The translations under genes were made by a program, and so were the position numbers. From positions 1 through 64,000 of the forward strand of contig JBCDMB010000011.1 in the NCBI GenBank assembly GCA_038744685.1: 64,000 nucleotides of DNA, written 5' to 3'. The DNA is from Verrucomicrobiota bacterium. Its GTDB lineage: Bacteria > Verrucomicrobiota > Verrucomicrobiia > Opitutales > Puniceicoccaceae. Shown here in pieces: positions 7,715-14,778 of the stretch (the first letter of the stretch is position 1; each line of letters starts with the position of its first letter). Under the pieces are notes generated by a model, which was not told the DNA's origin, ran no database searches, and saw only the letters and a list, made by a program, of their open reading frames with translations.

Positions 7715-9268
7715 TTAATTTTCTTCTGGATCGATTGGGGGTTCTTCGGGCTCTTCTGGGGGTTCGGTTGGCACCGCCGCCGCATTCTTCATCTCCTCTG
7801 GCAAGAGCCCCCGCAGCAGATACAACTCCGGGACCTCGATCCCATCCTCGTCAGCATCCTCGGGAATCTTGCCGGTCGCCTTCATCAGGCTGATATACGT
7901 CGCCCGACGTTTCGCAAAAATCTCTTCCGGGGAATAGCCTAGCTCCTCCCAAATGTCTTCAACCCCTACCTCTCCGGTCTTCAACCGCGTCTCATTGGCC
8001 TTCGCGGTTTTCTCATCGTCGAGGACTTGAGGCTCTCTCCAGCGAAACTCCCACAAATCGGTCTGACCGGTCGGATGCGGGGGAACGTCACTTTCTTTAG
8101 TCGCCTTCGCCAGACGCCAGCCAATGAGACGATCTAAGAAGTTCTCCTTCGCAAAGTTTTGATAACGGCGGCGGCGGCCAATCCAGAGCGTTCCCAGGCC
8201 CTTATATCCCGAATACGAAACATCCCCAACGCCCGAGAACCAAAGCTCAACCGGAAGCCCAATCGGACAAGAAATTTGATGAAGCAGGATAAAGATCAGC
8301 TCCTTGTAATCTTCGGCCCTATACTCCGACATCAATTGATGAAGCTTTTCGCCCGGCTCCAAACCAATGAAAGTGCCGTTAGTCAGTTTAATCGTTATCG
8401 GCTCGTCAGTATCGCGATCAGCGGGGGAATTCTCGTCTTCAGCCGCGGCGTTCGATTCGTCGGGAAGCTCGCTTTGTTTATCCATCCAGTCAGCCGCGCC
8501 GTCTTTCTCGATGGCTCCGCTAATCTGGTTGGCATCCTTGATCTGCTTGGTTTTGGACCGGCAAATTTCGTAAAGATCACGAGCCGGTCGAAGAGATGCC
8601 AAAAGCCAAGGCAGACCACGGCCCATCAATACCCGATCTTTCCGCCAAACATGGATGACAAAACGGGCGGGGATCTCCACCGGCTCGGAGAAATCAACAA
8701 GTCCATAACCGTTGAGCTTGCCGAACAGATAGGCAATCGGCGTTCCTGAACGATTGTAAACAACCCCGTTCATCTCGTATTCGCCATTTTCGCGCGGAGC
8801 GTATTGACCAGCGATAGACCGGGAGCCGCAAAGCTCGGACGTGATCAATTGAATCTTCCCATTCGGGCGGAGAACCGCAAAAATTTCTCCTGCGATCAGC
8901 ATCTCCCGCCAAAGAATCTCCTTCACCGTGTGGAGACTATCCCGCTCTGGAGTGACCATATTCCCCCAAAGCCGAATGAAGCGATCCACCGTTGAGTTGA
9001 AATCAGCATCGGGAGTCCGTTGACGAACCTCCGGGCGACCGATAGCGCCGGGAAACTCTTCAACCAGACCTGCTAAAAAAGCATTGTTGCGAACTTCCGA
9101 GCGGAAGCGCCCAATCGTTGTTGATCGGATCGACGGTGCAAAATGGTAATCCTCGAACCCCCGGATCGGCTGGCCGAAATCGGCCTCGTTCGTTGTCGCC
9201 GAAGCATCATAGACCGCGCCCAGCTCAATGGTTTTGCGGGGAGATTTGTTCAGAGGCGCAACCATCAT
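7715..9268 (-). CDS. Phage portal protein, lambda type
   Basis: 517 aa, the usual size for the lambda gpB family. Diagnostic stretches are RSEVRNNAFLAGLVEEFPGAIG near the start, EILWREMLIAGEIFAVLRPNG, IHVWRKDRVLMGRGLPWLLASL and ISCPIGLPVELWF. The C-terminus is Glu/Pro rich. It forms the dodecameric ring at the capsid vertex through which DNA enters. The start overlaps the gpW-like gene stop (ATGATGG); a second ATG is the next codon. The order terminase, gpW, portal, protease, capsid matches lambda. Confidence 0.85.
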   Translation of the reverse strand: MMVAPLNKSPRKTIELGAVYDASATTNEADFGQPIRGFEDYHFAPSIRSTTIGRFRSEVRNNAFLAGLVEEFPGAIGRPEVRQRTPDADFNSTVDRFIRLWGNMVTPERDSLHTVKEILWREMLIAGEIFAVLRPNGKIQLITSELCGSRSIAGQYAPRENGEYEMNGVVYNRSGTPIAYLFGKLNGYGLVDFSEPVEIPARFVIHVWRKDRVLMGRGLPWLLASLRPARDLYEICRSKTKQIKDANQISGAIEKDGAADWMDKQSELPDESNAAAEDENSPADRDTDEPITIKLTNGTFIGLEPGEKLHQLMSEYRAEDYKELIFILLHQISCPIGLPVELWFSGVGDVSYSGYKGLGTLWIGRRRRYQNFAKENFLDRLIGWRLAKATKESDVPPHPTGQTDLWEFRWREPQVLDDEKTAKANETRLKTGEVGVEDIWEELGYSPEEIFAKRRATYISLMKATGKIPEDADEDGIEVPELYLLRGLLPEEMKNAAAVPTEPPEEPEEPPIDPEEN

Positions 9269-9525
9269 TCCATCGAAGTTTTGGTCTGCGCGATCCCCGA
9301 ACGACGGCTAGTCCCGTTAAGCCGATTCTCCAGCCGAAGAATATCATCCCTCAAATCCCGCTTACGCTTGAGCGCCCGGTTATAGGAAATTTCGGTTACA
9401 GAAGACCCGCCAATTGACCAAGAGCCCCCGTTTTTTTCGTGCCGGTCTATTGTTGCCTCAACCCGGGCCAACTCAGTACGCAGACGAATAAGCCGCTGAC
9501 CAATAGTTTCCTTTTCGACAGCCAT
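9265..9525 (-). CDS. gpW-like head-tail joining protein
   Basis: 86 aa. Two charged helices (TIGQRLIRLRTELARVEATIDRHEK and the C-terminal RALKRKRDLRDDILRLENRL) flank a short Gly/Ser beta hairpin (GGSWSIGGSSV), the pattern of the small gpW family that joins head and tail below the portal. It lies directly before the portal gene with a 4-nt overlap, exactly as gene W does in lambda, although the large terminase upstream is now separated from it by a foreign insertion. Confidence 0.65.
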   Translation of the reverse strand: MAVEKETIGQRLIRLRTELARVEATIDRHEKNGGSWSIGGSSVTEISYNRALKRKRDLRDDILRLENRLNGTSRRSGIAQTKTSME

Positions 9526-9569
9526 CGAAAAGGGGCGGAAACGGAAGTTTTAACAACCAGACATCTCAA

Positions 9570-9818
9570 TCAGCCCACATAAGCCTTCCGGCGTGCCGAA
9601 TAAAACGCACTCCAAGTCCTAACCCCTATAACCCGCCCAAACACCGAAACAGCAATCCGGTTGGCCCGATCTCCCTGGCGAATGACATACTCTACGGAAG
9701 CATACCCCGGACGCGTCACCCGCTCCACCATAAGCAACTCCCCCTCCATCGGAGGATAGTCTCTGGGAGGTCCAGCCATTCTATTCGCAGCCTGCACCAC
9801 CTGCGACCGTCGACCCAT
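9570..9818 (-). CDS. Small phage protein beside the insertion
   Basis: 82 aa from the ATG at 9818 (MGRRSQVVQAANRM), basic, with a likely beta domain (ELLMVERVTRPGYASVEYVI, then IAVSVFGRVIG). The frame stays open upstream to 9938, but bases beyond 9890 belong to the inserted cassette array, so that extension is not original. If the array is removed, the stop TAA of the gene at 12390-12605 lies in the same frame 24 codons upstream of this ATG. A TTG within that space is another possible start. Function unknown. Confidence 0.5.
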   Translation of the reverse strand: MGRRSQVVQAANRMAGPPRDYPPMEGELLMVERVTRPGYASVEYVIRQGDRANRIAVSVFGRVIGVRTWSAFYSARRKAYVG

Positions 9819-9903
9819 CCGCGAACACCGTTCACGAATAGCCTTCTGCTTCCTCTGTCGGAAACTTTGCAAAGTTAGGATATCAACTTGTTCTGCAAAG
9901 GAA

Positions 9904-10320
9904 ATGAATGACATCACCACAGTGGAAGGAATCGGCAAAAAGTTTCGTGAGTATGTGTCTACCCTCGATCTTCCACAATACTATAAGACCTTCCACACTA
10001 CACCCCAACATGACGGATCGCCACATATCGAAAGTGAAGGAAATGAATTCCATTTTGTGGTTACTGAGCGGGGTGAAGAATTCCAACGCATAAGGTCTTT
10101 TGATCCCAATGAAATCCTCTACCTTCTTCTGAGTGGCGTTACTCACTACGCAGCTACGCAGCATGAACTAAAGAACAGAATTGAAGGAAAGGATTGTCGG
10201 GAGATATTCTTTCCTCACCAAGAGCAGCTTCTCCATCAAATGAATCCGACATGGGGAGAAAGAAAAAAGAAGGAGCATGAAGTTATCTTATCGAAGCACC
10301 CTCTACGAAATGAAACCTAG
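9904..10320 (+). CDS. Imm63-family immunity protein (cassette 1)
   Basis: 138 aa. Start TTVEGIGKKFREYVSTLDLP, then PHIESEGNEFHFVVTERGEE, DPNEILYLLLSGVTHYAATQ, HELKNRIEGKDCREIFF and the closing KKKEHEVILSKHP match the pattern I know for the Imm63 family of polymorphic-toxin immunity proteins. No cognate toxin is seen nearby, so it is an orphan. It starts 13 nt after the insertion junction and stops two bases before its hairpin, the compact layout of a gene cassette. A second ATG four bases later is in another frame. Confidence 0.75.
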   Translation: MNDITTVEGIGKKFREYVSTLDLPQYYKTFHTTPQHDGSPHIESEGNEFHFVVTERGEEFQRIRSFDPNEILYLLLSGVTHYAATQHELKNRIEGKDCREIFFPHQEQLLHQMNPTWGERKKKEHEVILSKHPLRNET

Positions 10321-10322
10321 GA

Positions 10323-10384
10323 GCAGAACAAGGCGGTGGTGGCAACGCCGCTAGCGCGCCGTCGCCACACCTTAGCGTTCGAGA
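10323..10384 (+). repeat. attC-like hairpin 1
   Basis: Outer boxes GCAGAAC and GTTCGAG enclose arms AAGGCGGTGGTGGCAACG and CGTCGCCACACCTTAGC, which pair with a few unpaired bases. The junction G^TT is at 10377/10378. It shares AACAAGGCGG and CACCTT-NN-CGTTC with the hairpin at 11770-11839. Confidence 0.6.
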
Positions 10385-10608
10385 AGAGAAAAATGAAATC
10401 GAGCAAGGTATTGATTCCGTGTGATTGAAGTGAATACAACTGCTTGGAAAGAATACCAGCAGGATGGAACAGAGTTTCTCACAGAGGCACCAAGGCACAG
10501 AGAGAAACAAGCTCTGTGTGCTCCGTGCCTCCGTGAGAGAATGGCATTTGGGATCTGCCTCTCAGCTTAGGGTCTTTGCATCTTGGCGTGAGCCCTCCCC
10601 ACTCCGAC
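10385..10608 (+). pseudogene. Cassette 2, no intact gene
   Basis: An ATG lies 15 nt after the junction, like in the other cassettes, but its frame stops after 11 codons (MKSSKVLIPCD). No other frame gives a convincing product; the open frame at 10464-10697 runs through a hairpin repeat and has the low-complexity content of that repeat. The unit therefore looks like a decayed cassette that was also invaded by a dispersed hairpin. Confidence 0.4.
10477..10539. repeat. Dispersed hairpin repeat (CACAGAGGCAC family)
   Basis: Arms TCTCACAGAGGCACCAAGG and CTCCGTGCCTCCGTGAGA are inverted around a short centre. The family (ACCACRGAGR.. arms) also occurs at 11096-11181, 29588-29678 and around the dead GxxExxY gene at 41943-42160. 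Here the arms hold no cargo. Confidence 0.7.
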
Positions 10609-10711
10609 TCGAACAAAACGGCATAGGCAACCCGATGAACGTCTCCGTGAAATCGACAACCCATAGAACGCTGGACCTCTCAGGCCGGGCCGCCTAGCCT
10701 CTACGATAGAC
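10609..10711 (+). repeat. attC-like long repeat, copy 1
   Basis: Begins with CGAACAAAACGGCATAGGC and ends CGCCTAGCCTCTACG^AT. The arms TAGGCAACCCG and CGGGCCGCCTA pair, and the middle (AATCGACAACCCATAGAACG, then CTGGACCTCTCAGG) is nearly identical in the copies at 11259-11344, 12300-12389 and, inverted, 29419-29506. It closes cassette 2. Confidence 0.65.
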
Positions 10712-10718
10712 CGAAGGA

Positions 10719-11006
10719 ATGGAAATCGAAACAATCATATGGGGCGTGTTTCCGTTAGTCTTGTGCGTTGCCTTCACATTTTGGAGTATCCAATTATCTC
10801 GAAAGCGAATAAGGGTTTGGAAGATAATCCTTTCAGCTTTGGTTCTGCTGTCTTTGACCTTTTCCGGGTTGATTCTCGTCAATATGATTCGGGGTGCGTG
10901 GCCTACGTTTATCCCGCATATAGTGATCGGAACCGTCTTCGTCGTGCTATGTCTGCAGCAGCTTTTTACTTCACTGAAAAATCGAGGGTCTATCCAGGCG
11001 AGGTAG
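10719..11006 (+). CDS. Small membrane protein (cassette 3)
   Basis: 95 aa with three hydrophobic segments (about 5-23, 34-55 and 62-80), separated by short basic loops (QLSRKRIRVWK, SLKNRGS at the end), so it should sit in the inner membrane. The ATG is 13 nt after the recombination junction, with GAAGG just upstream. No family recognised; small membrane proteins of this kind are common cassette cargo and may be immunity or resistance factors, which is only a guess. Confidence 0.6.
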   Translation: MEIETIIWGVFPLVLCVAFTFWSIQLSRKRIRVWKIILSALVLLSLTFSGLILVNMIRGAWPTFIPHIVIGTVFVVLCLQQLFTSLKNRGSIQAR

Positions 11007-11072
11007 TCAACCCGAGTTTCACGCCCGGCCTTGTGCTTGAGTCCTCAGGCTCGGTTGCCTACTCTTTACGAT
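11002..11072 (+). repeat. Degenerate attC-like hairpin
   Basis: GTAGTCAACCCGAG near the end of the membrane gene pairs with CTCGGTTGCCTAC about 35 nt later and is followed by TTTACGAT. This looks like a shorter, diverged relative of the long attC-like repeat. If it was once active, the following 11073-11250 stretch would have been a separate cassette without a gene. Confidence 0.4.
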
Positions 11073-11095
11073 ATGGGGAGAAAGAAGAACCGAAA

Positions 11096-11344
11096 CCACG
11101 GATGACAGATGGGCACGGATAAGAGAAGAAGAAGGGAATGAAGCCGATCTATCCGCGTAAACCGTGATATCTGTGGTCAGAAAAAGAATGGAATGACGGT
11201 AATGAACTCGTTCGGTATATCCCGACTAACCGGGCACATTCGGTGGCCATATCCAGCCGGCGTAGGCAACCCGTTGAACGCGCCCGTGAAATCGACAACC
11301 CATAGAACGCTGGACCTCTCAGGCCGGGTCGCCTAGCCTCTACG
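11096..11344 (+). repeat. Composite ~250-nt dispersed repeat, copy A
   Basis: Made of three parts in order: a CCACGGATGACAG..CTGTGG hairpin, a spacer with GGTATATCCCGACT and GGCCATATCCAGCCGG, and a full copy of the long attC-like repeat ending TCTACG^TT. The same three parts occur in the same order on the minus strand at 29419-29678. The last part closes cassette 3 and sets the start of the next gene. Confidence 0.75.
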
Positions 11345-11359
11345 TTGGAAAACAAAATA

Positions 11360-11803
11360 ATGAAATCCTCTTCTAACCCAAAAACTGAAGATAGAGAAAC
11401 TCCATCTTCAGAAAATGAACTCTCTGAAGTGAACTTATCCGCTCCTTGGGGCACGGTTAATGGATGTCAAAATATTGCAAGAGTCTCGAGGATAGATGCG
11501 AAAGAATTTGTCGAAACTAGATCCAAGGTGCATGAGACCTACATAATCGAAAATGAAAAAACGAAAAGAATGTGCCTTTGGATTGCCTGTATTTCCTTTA
11601 TTTCAAGCTGTTTGGTTTTGATCTTTGGTCCTGAAGGAAAAGAAGTAATGACCTATCTTTTAGGAGCATCATTGATGATTATTTCAGCTGGAGCCGTGGG
11701 CTATAAAAGAGTATGGGGAAAGACTGAAAAATTTGAATTCGGTGCCAGTAATTTTGAAGAAAAAACCAATTCCAACAAGGCGGCAGAGAGGAATGCCGAG
11801 TAG
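11360..11803 (+). CDS. Two-helix membrane protein (cassette 4)
   Basis: 147 aa from the ATG 15 nt after the junction; an in-frame TTG at the junction itself is rejected. The N-terminal 75 residues are polar and Ser/Glu rich, then two hydrophobic helices (CLWIACISFISSCLVLIFG and VMTYLLGASLMIISAGAVGY) and a polar Lys/Glu tail. The end of the gene runs into the next attC-like hairpin, as often seen in cassettes. AT-rich compared with the phage genes. No known family recognised. Confidence 0.6.
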   Translation: MKSSSNPKTEDRETPSSENELSEVNLSAPWGTVNGCQNIARVSRIDAKEFVETRSKVHETYIIENEKTKRMCLWIACISFISSCLVLIFGPEGKEVMTYLLGASLMIISAGAVGYKRVWGKTEKFEFGASNFEEKTNSNKAAERNAE

Positions 11804-11839
11804 CTCCGCTCCTCAGCATCCCTCACCTTCCCGTTCTGC
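11770..11839 (+). repeat. attC-like hairpin 2
   Basis: Outer boxes TTCCAAC and GTTCTGC; arms AAGGCGGCAGAGAGGAATGC and GCATCCCTCACCTT pair with bulges on one side only. It overlaps the last codons of the upstream gene. Junction G^TT at 11833/11834; the sequence after it (TTCTGCAAAAGAAAATG) nearly repeats the one that starts cassette 1. Confidence 0.6.
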
Positions 11840-11847
11840 AAAAGAAA

Positions 11848-12291
11848 ATGATATCACTCCAAGAAGAGATTTCCGACATTTTCTCCGTTTTGCACGATGG
11901 GCACATTGAGAGTTCAGAACGAAATGAAGACACCCTTTCTTTTTCGGTTTCCATAATGTATCTCACCGAACGAATTGAAGGTTCCAACATGATACACGTC
12001 GCACTCTTTGGTTATCGCAACTCCGAGTTTATAGCGTGGATGAAAGATGGAAATAGTAAGACCATCTCGGACTACTCCTTGACTGACTTAGACATTCTTT
12101 CTGGAAAAGTAGAAGAAGGGAGAATCAGGGCTGATTTCAGCAATCATTCCTCTGATTCAGAGTACTGTGGAGGCACCCTTTATTTTGAATGCGATTCATA
12201 TGCCATTGAGGCCCCCGAAGGAAAGTCGATAACTCTTCACGCCATCAAAGAAGTTGCCGCAAAGTATTGGGGTGATTTCGGTAAAAAGTAG
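11848..12291 (+). CDS. Unknown soluble protein (cassette 5)
   Basis: 147 aa, acidic, no membrane segment or signal. Mixed alpha/beta pattern: EEISDIFSVLHDGHIE, then LSFSVSIMYLTERIEG, IHVALFGYRN and the C-terminal helix HAIKEVAAKYW. Size, acidity and fold pattern are reminiscent of SUKH- or Imm-type small immunity proteins, but I cannot name a family. The ATG is 14 nt after the junction and the stop touches the next attC-like repeat. Confidence 0.6.
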   Translation: MISLQEEISDIFSVLHDGHIESSERNEDTLSFSVSIMYLTERIEGSNMIHVALFGYRNSEFIAWMKDGNSKTISDYSLTDLDILSGKVEEGRIRADFSNHSSDSEYCGGTLYFECDSYAIEAPEGKSITLHAIKEVAAKYWGDFGKK

Positions 12292-12292
12292 G

Positions 12293-12395
12293 CAGAACAA
12301 AACGGCGTAGGCAACCCGATGTTATCGCCCGTGAAATCGACAACCCATAGAACGCTGGACCTCTCGGGTCGGGTCGCCTAGCCTCGACGTTATGC
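12293..12395 (+). repeat. attC-like long repeat, copy 3 (array end)
   Basis: GGCAGAACAAAACGGCGTAGG opens it and GCCTAGCCTCGACG^TTATGC closes it. Arms TAGGCAACCCG and CGGGTCGCCTA pair; the pairing extends outward imperfectly (AACGGCG against CGTCGAGG-type bases). The two bases after G^TT are also the end of the TAA stop of the phage gene on the other strand, marking the right insertion edge. Confidence 0.6.
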
Positions 12396-12605
12396 CTGCA
12401 TTTCGTAAGCGATCCCGCGCACGTATTTCCACGGGTCACCTATGGCTTCGCGGCGTTCGTAATGCTTTACAAAGCGAATCTTGCCCGCAGTGGTCGGCGT
12501 GGCACGACAAGTAATCTTCCAGAGTCGCCGCTTAAGGTAGCGCCGAACGGGGAAGGCATAACAAGTCGCGGCACGAGAACCGCTCTTAATAGCTTCAGTG
12601 TTCAT
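12390..12605 (-). CDS. Small basic phage protein at insertion edge
   Basis: 71 aa, very basic (KRRLWKITCRATPTTAGKIRF, HYERREAIGDPWKYVRGIAY). Start overlaps the upstream gene by 11 nt. Its stop TAA is placed exactly at the right junction of the cassette array; in the uninterrupted phage it would have been followed by the bases now at 9890 and below, in frame with the next gene. Function unknown. Confidence 0.5.
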   Translation of the reverse strand: MNTEAIKSGSRAATCYAFPVRRYLKRRLWKITCRATPTTAGKIRFVKHYERREAIGDPWKYVRGIAYEMQA

Positions 12606-12894
12606 CGGTCGTCTTAGGGTTCGCGGTCTGTGCGCTTTGATCGTTAGATGAAATAACTTCCACTTCTTCCCGCCACGGGAATGGCCTCTTGATCGGCTCG
12701 TGCCGAAAGATCAATTCTTCGGTCTCTTTTACATACACCTTACCTTCCCACCAAAAAGTCTCCCCACATGGAATTTCCGAAAAAGGCATTTTGTCCATTC
12801 TCGCAGGCAGCCAATGATATCGAATGTATCGAACCAATCGAGATAGCCAACTTCTTCGAGGCAGCGGCGATTGAGAATCAGGCGGGGTTTTCAT
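12595..12894 (-). CDS. Unknown phage protein near terminase
   Basis: 99 aa. N-terminal part basic with SWLSRLVRYIRYHWLPARM, central CGETFWWEGKVYVKETEELIF, acidic Ser/Thr/Asn tail. It follows the large terminase gene in the same direction; a T-rich stretch of 39 nt lies between them. No domain recognised. The KVYVKETE part suggests a small beta barrel, not more. Confidence 0.5.
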   Translation of the reverse strand: MKTPPDSQSPLPRRSWLSRLVRYIRYHWLPARMDKMPFSEIPCGETFWWEGKVYVKETEELIFRHEPIKRPFPWREEVEVISSNDQSAQTANPKTTDEH

Positions 12895-12933
12895 GGTCTT
12901 TTTTTTTGTTAAAAATGGCGGTTAATTTCTACG

Positions 12934-14778
12934 TTACTTCTCAACTTGAATACTTCTTTTCGTCTTTATCTTCCTTCGGCGGGCGGATTGCCTTTGCTGT
13001 AGCGTTCTGAATAACGCCAAGATATACACCTCATCGTCAAACTTGTGGTTGGGACCGACAGCGTAAAACTCGTGATCAGGAAGCCCCAAGCGTCTCTTTT
13101 TGCGGGGGCGCCTCTTTTCATTCAAAATCTCGCGATAGTAGTTTTTCTGGTCCTCGATTTCCTCTCCAGTTGGATCGGCCCCTAGCCGATAACTCCACCA
13201 ATTCTGAATGTCGCCATTGATCCGCTTCTCAATCTCGACCTTGAACGCATACAGCGAGATATCCAACTTGGGGACCATGATGTTCGCCTTCTGCTTCGTA
13301 TCTCCCATATAGACGTTGGCTTTGGTTACTTTCGTAAGGGTTTTCGCAACTTCAAAACCTTCTGCTCCGATCCAGTTCATATGAACACGATGATAGATCG
13401 CCTCAAGCGTCTCAGCACGCCGATCCTCAAAGTTGATATCCCCAATCACCCAGGACGTCCCAAAATGAGAGTAATCGTCCTGAACAGCTTGCAAATCACT
13501 CCAACTAGCCGCTAGCCCATCGTCGATCTTGTAGGATTCACCTGTCCATTGAAAAGCTCGACACACCCACGGAAGACCCCACGTCTGCACATCGAAACCA
13601 ATGATGACCACATCGGCCTTCCACCCCTCAGGAAGAGCGCCTCGTTCGTAATCCTTTTCCAATGCCGCGCATTTATCCACGGAGAGATCAGCGACATTAT
13701 CCACCCAGACCATACCCATCCGTGCGTTCCAAAAGTCCTGCCGGTCGACATAGAAACCGTCTGAACGGGCCTGAAGAAAATCACGAGCCAACCTACCCAA
13801 CGAGTGCGCCTTCAATACGCCATCGAGACCAATGTTTTGATAACTCCGGTAACCAGGAGAGGCTTTCCGGGTTGGCCTCCACTCACCTTGCCGAACGACT
13901 TCCAAACGGACCTCATCATCCCACAGTTCACCTGTCTCCGGGCATTTATACCTTGCAGTGTTCATCACGCCTTCAAGATCCCATTCGCCATCTTCCTGCT
14001 TACACTCTTGATCCCATACCACGTTCGCCCACTCCATCGCGTGCCGCTCTTTCGCACCAGGAAACGAGACAAACCAGCGACGAAGATCGCCTTTAAGAAC
14101 CTCTTTCCACTCAAGGGACTTCTCCCTCCTTGGAGTCGTCGAGTAGTAGTGCTTGCGACGATTCTCAAAAGACTCCGTCCGGTGCATAGACTGTTCGACT
14201 ATCGCCGCTTCATCTTCGGTTGCGGGTCGCCACTTTCCAACCTCATTTCCAAACACGCGAACCACGGTCTCACCGCTGACCTGAGCATCCGAGTTTGCCC
14301 CAAAAACCGTCAAAGCAGCTCCGGGGAACAACATCATCCCATCTCCGTAGTGATGCCGATTGCGGGGCTTTCGGGAACGCAAACACTGGTTCCCCTCAAC
14401 CAAGGGATGCCACTCTTTCTTGATAAAACCGCGACCCTTATCCATCGTTGAATCGATTAGAAGCGCGGGCCCTGGGTCGCCAGCGACACCGTAAGCCATC
14501 CCCACTTTCAACAAAAACGTCTTCCCGAATCGAGTGGGAGCAACATACCAAACCGTCTCAACTGCAGGATCACCGAGACAGTCGATAATCTCCTTCAAAA
14601 ACGGTCTACGATCAAAGGAAACGGGTCCAGGAGTCGTTTCATTTGCACCCGATGGCAGAACTATAGATCGCTCAATAAACTGCGAAGGCGTTTCAAAGTT
14701 ATGCGGACGGAAGAAATTTGCTGAAAAATCAAAGACAGACAAGCCGCCCCGAACGCCTGAATGAAGGTTACTAATCAT
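12934..14778 (-). CDS. Terminase large subunit, GpA-like
   Basis: 614 aa from the ATG at 14778, which overlaps the stop of the small subunit gene; a TTG four codons upstream is less likely. Residues 80-87 (APTRFGKT) form the Walker A-like motif of the packaging ATPase; ALLIDSTMDKGRG and AALTVFGANSDAQVSGET follow as in the GpA family. The C-terminal half has DVVIIGFDVQTWGLPW and WVIGDINFEDRRAETL, the acidic residues of the nuclease domain, and KFDDEVYILALFR. Cuts concatemers and drives DNA into the prohead. Confidence 0.85.
   Translation of the reverse strand: MISNLHSGVRGGLSVFDFSANFFRPHNFETPSQFIERSIVLPSGANETTPGPVSFDRRPFLKEIIDCLGDPAVETVWYVAPTRFGKTFLLKVGMAYGVAGDPGPALLIDSTMDKGRGFIKKEWHPLVEGNQCLRSRKPRNRHHYGDGMMLFPGAALTVFGANSDAQVSGETVVRVFGNEVGKWRPATEDEAAIVEQSMHRTESFENRRKHYYSTTPRREKSLEWKEVLKGDLRRWFVSFPGAKERHAMEWANVVWDQECKQEDGEWDLEGVMNTARYKCPETGELWDDEVRLEVVRQGEWRPTRKASPGYRSYQNIGLDGVLKAHSLGRLARDFLQARSDGFYVDRQDFWNARMGMVWVDNVADLSVDKCAALEKDYERGALPEGWKADVVIIGFDVQTWGLPWVCRAFQWTGESYKIDDGLAASWSDLQAVQDDYSHFGTSWVIGDINFEDRRAETLEAIYHRVHMNWIGAEGFEVAKTLTKVTKANVYMGDTKQKANIMVPKLDISLYAFKVEIEKRINGDIQNWWSYRLGADPTGEEIEDQKNYYREILNEKRRPRKKRRLGLPDHEFYAVGPNHKFDDEVYILALFRTLQQRQSARRRKIKTKRSIQVEK

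Larger units (their letters stand above)
9890..12389 (+). mobile_element. Integron-like gene cassette array inside the prophage
   Basis: Opposite in strand to the late operon it interrupts, more AT-rich, and built of five units. Each unit begins at a G^TT (once G^AT) junction at 9890, 10377, 10705, 11344 and 11833, with an ATG 13, 15, 13, 15 and 14 nt after it, and ends in a 60-100 nt imperfect hairpin. This is the structure of integron gene cassettes with attC sites. No integron integrase is present in the window, so it would be an array of the CALIN type or a secondary-site insertion. The assignment is inferred from pattern. Confidence 0.6.

Noticed and set aside
10464-10697. 77-codon frame in cassette 2
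   Set aside because: Built of the CACAGAGG hairpin and the attC-like repeat; no typical start position for a cassette gene.
9904-12291. Ordinary phage moron genes
   Set aside because: Constant ATG distance to a repeated junction and a hairpin after each gene are better explained by cassettes, though morons are not fully excluded.
10323-12395. CRISPR array
   Set aside because: The repeated units are 60-100 nt hairpins separated by genes, unlike short direct repeats with equal spacers; no cas genes in the window.
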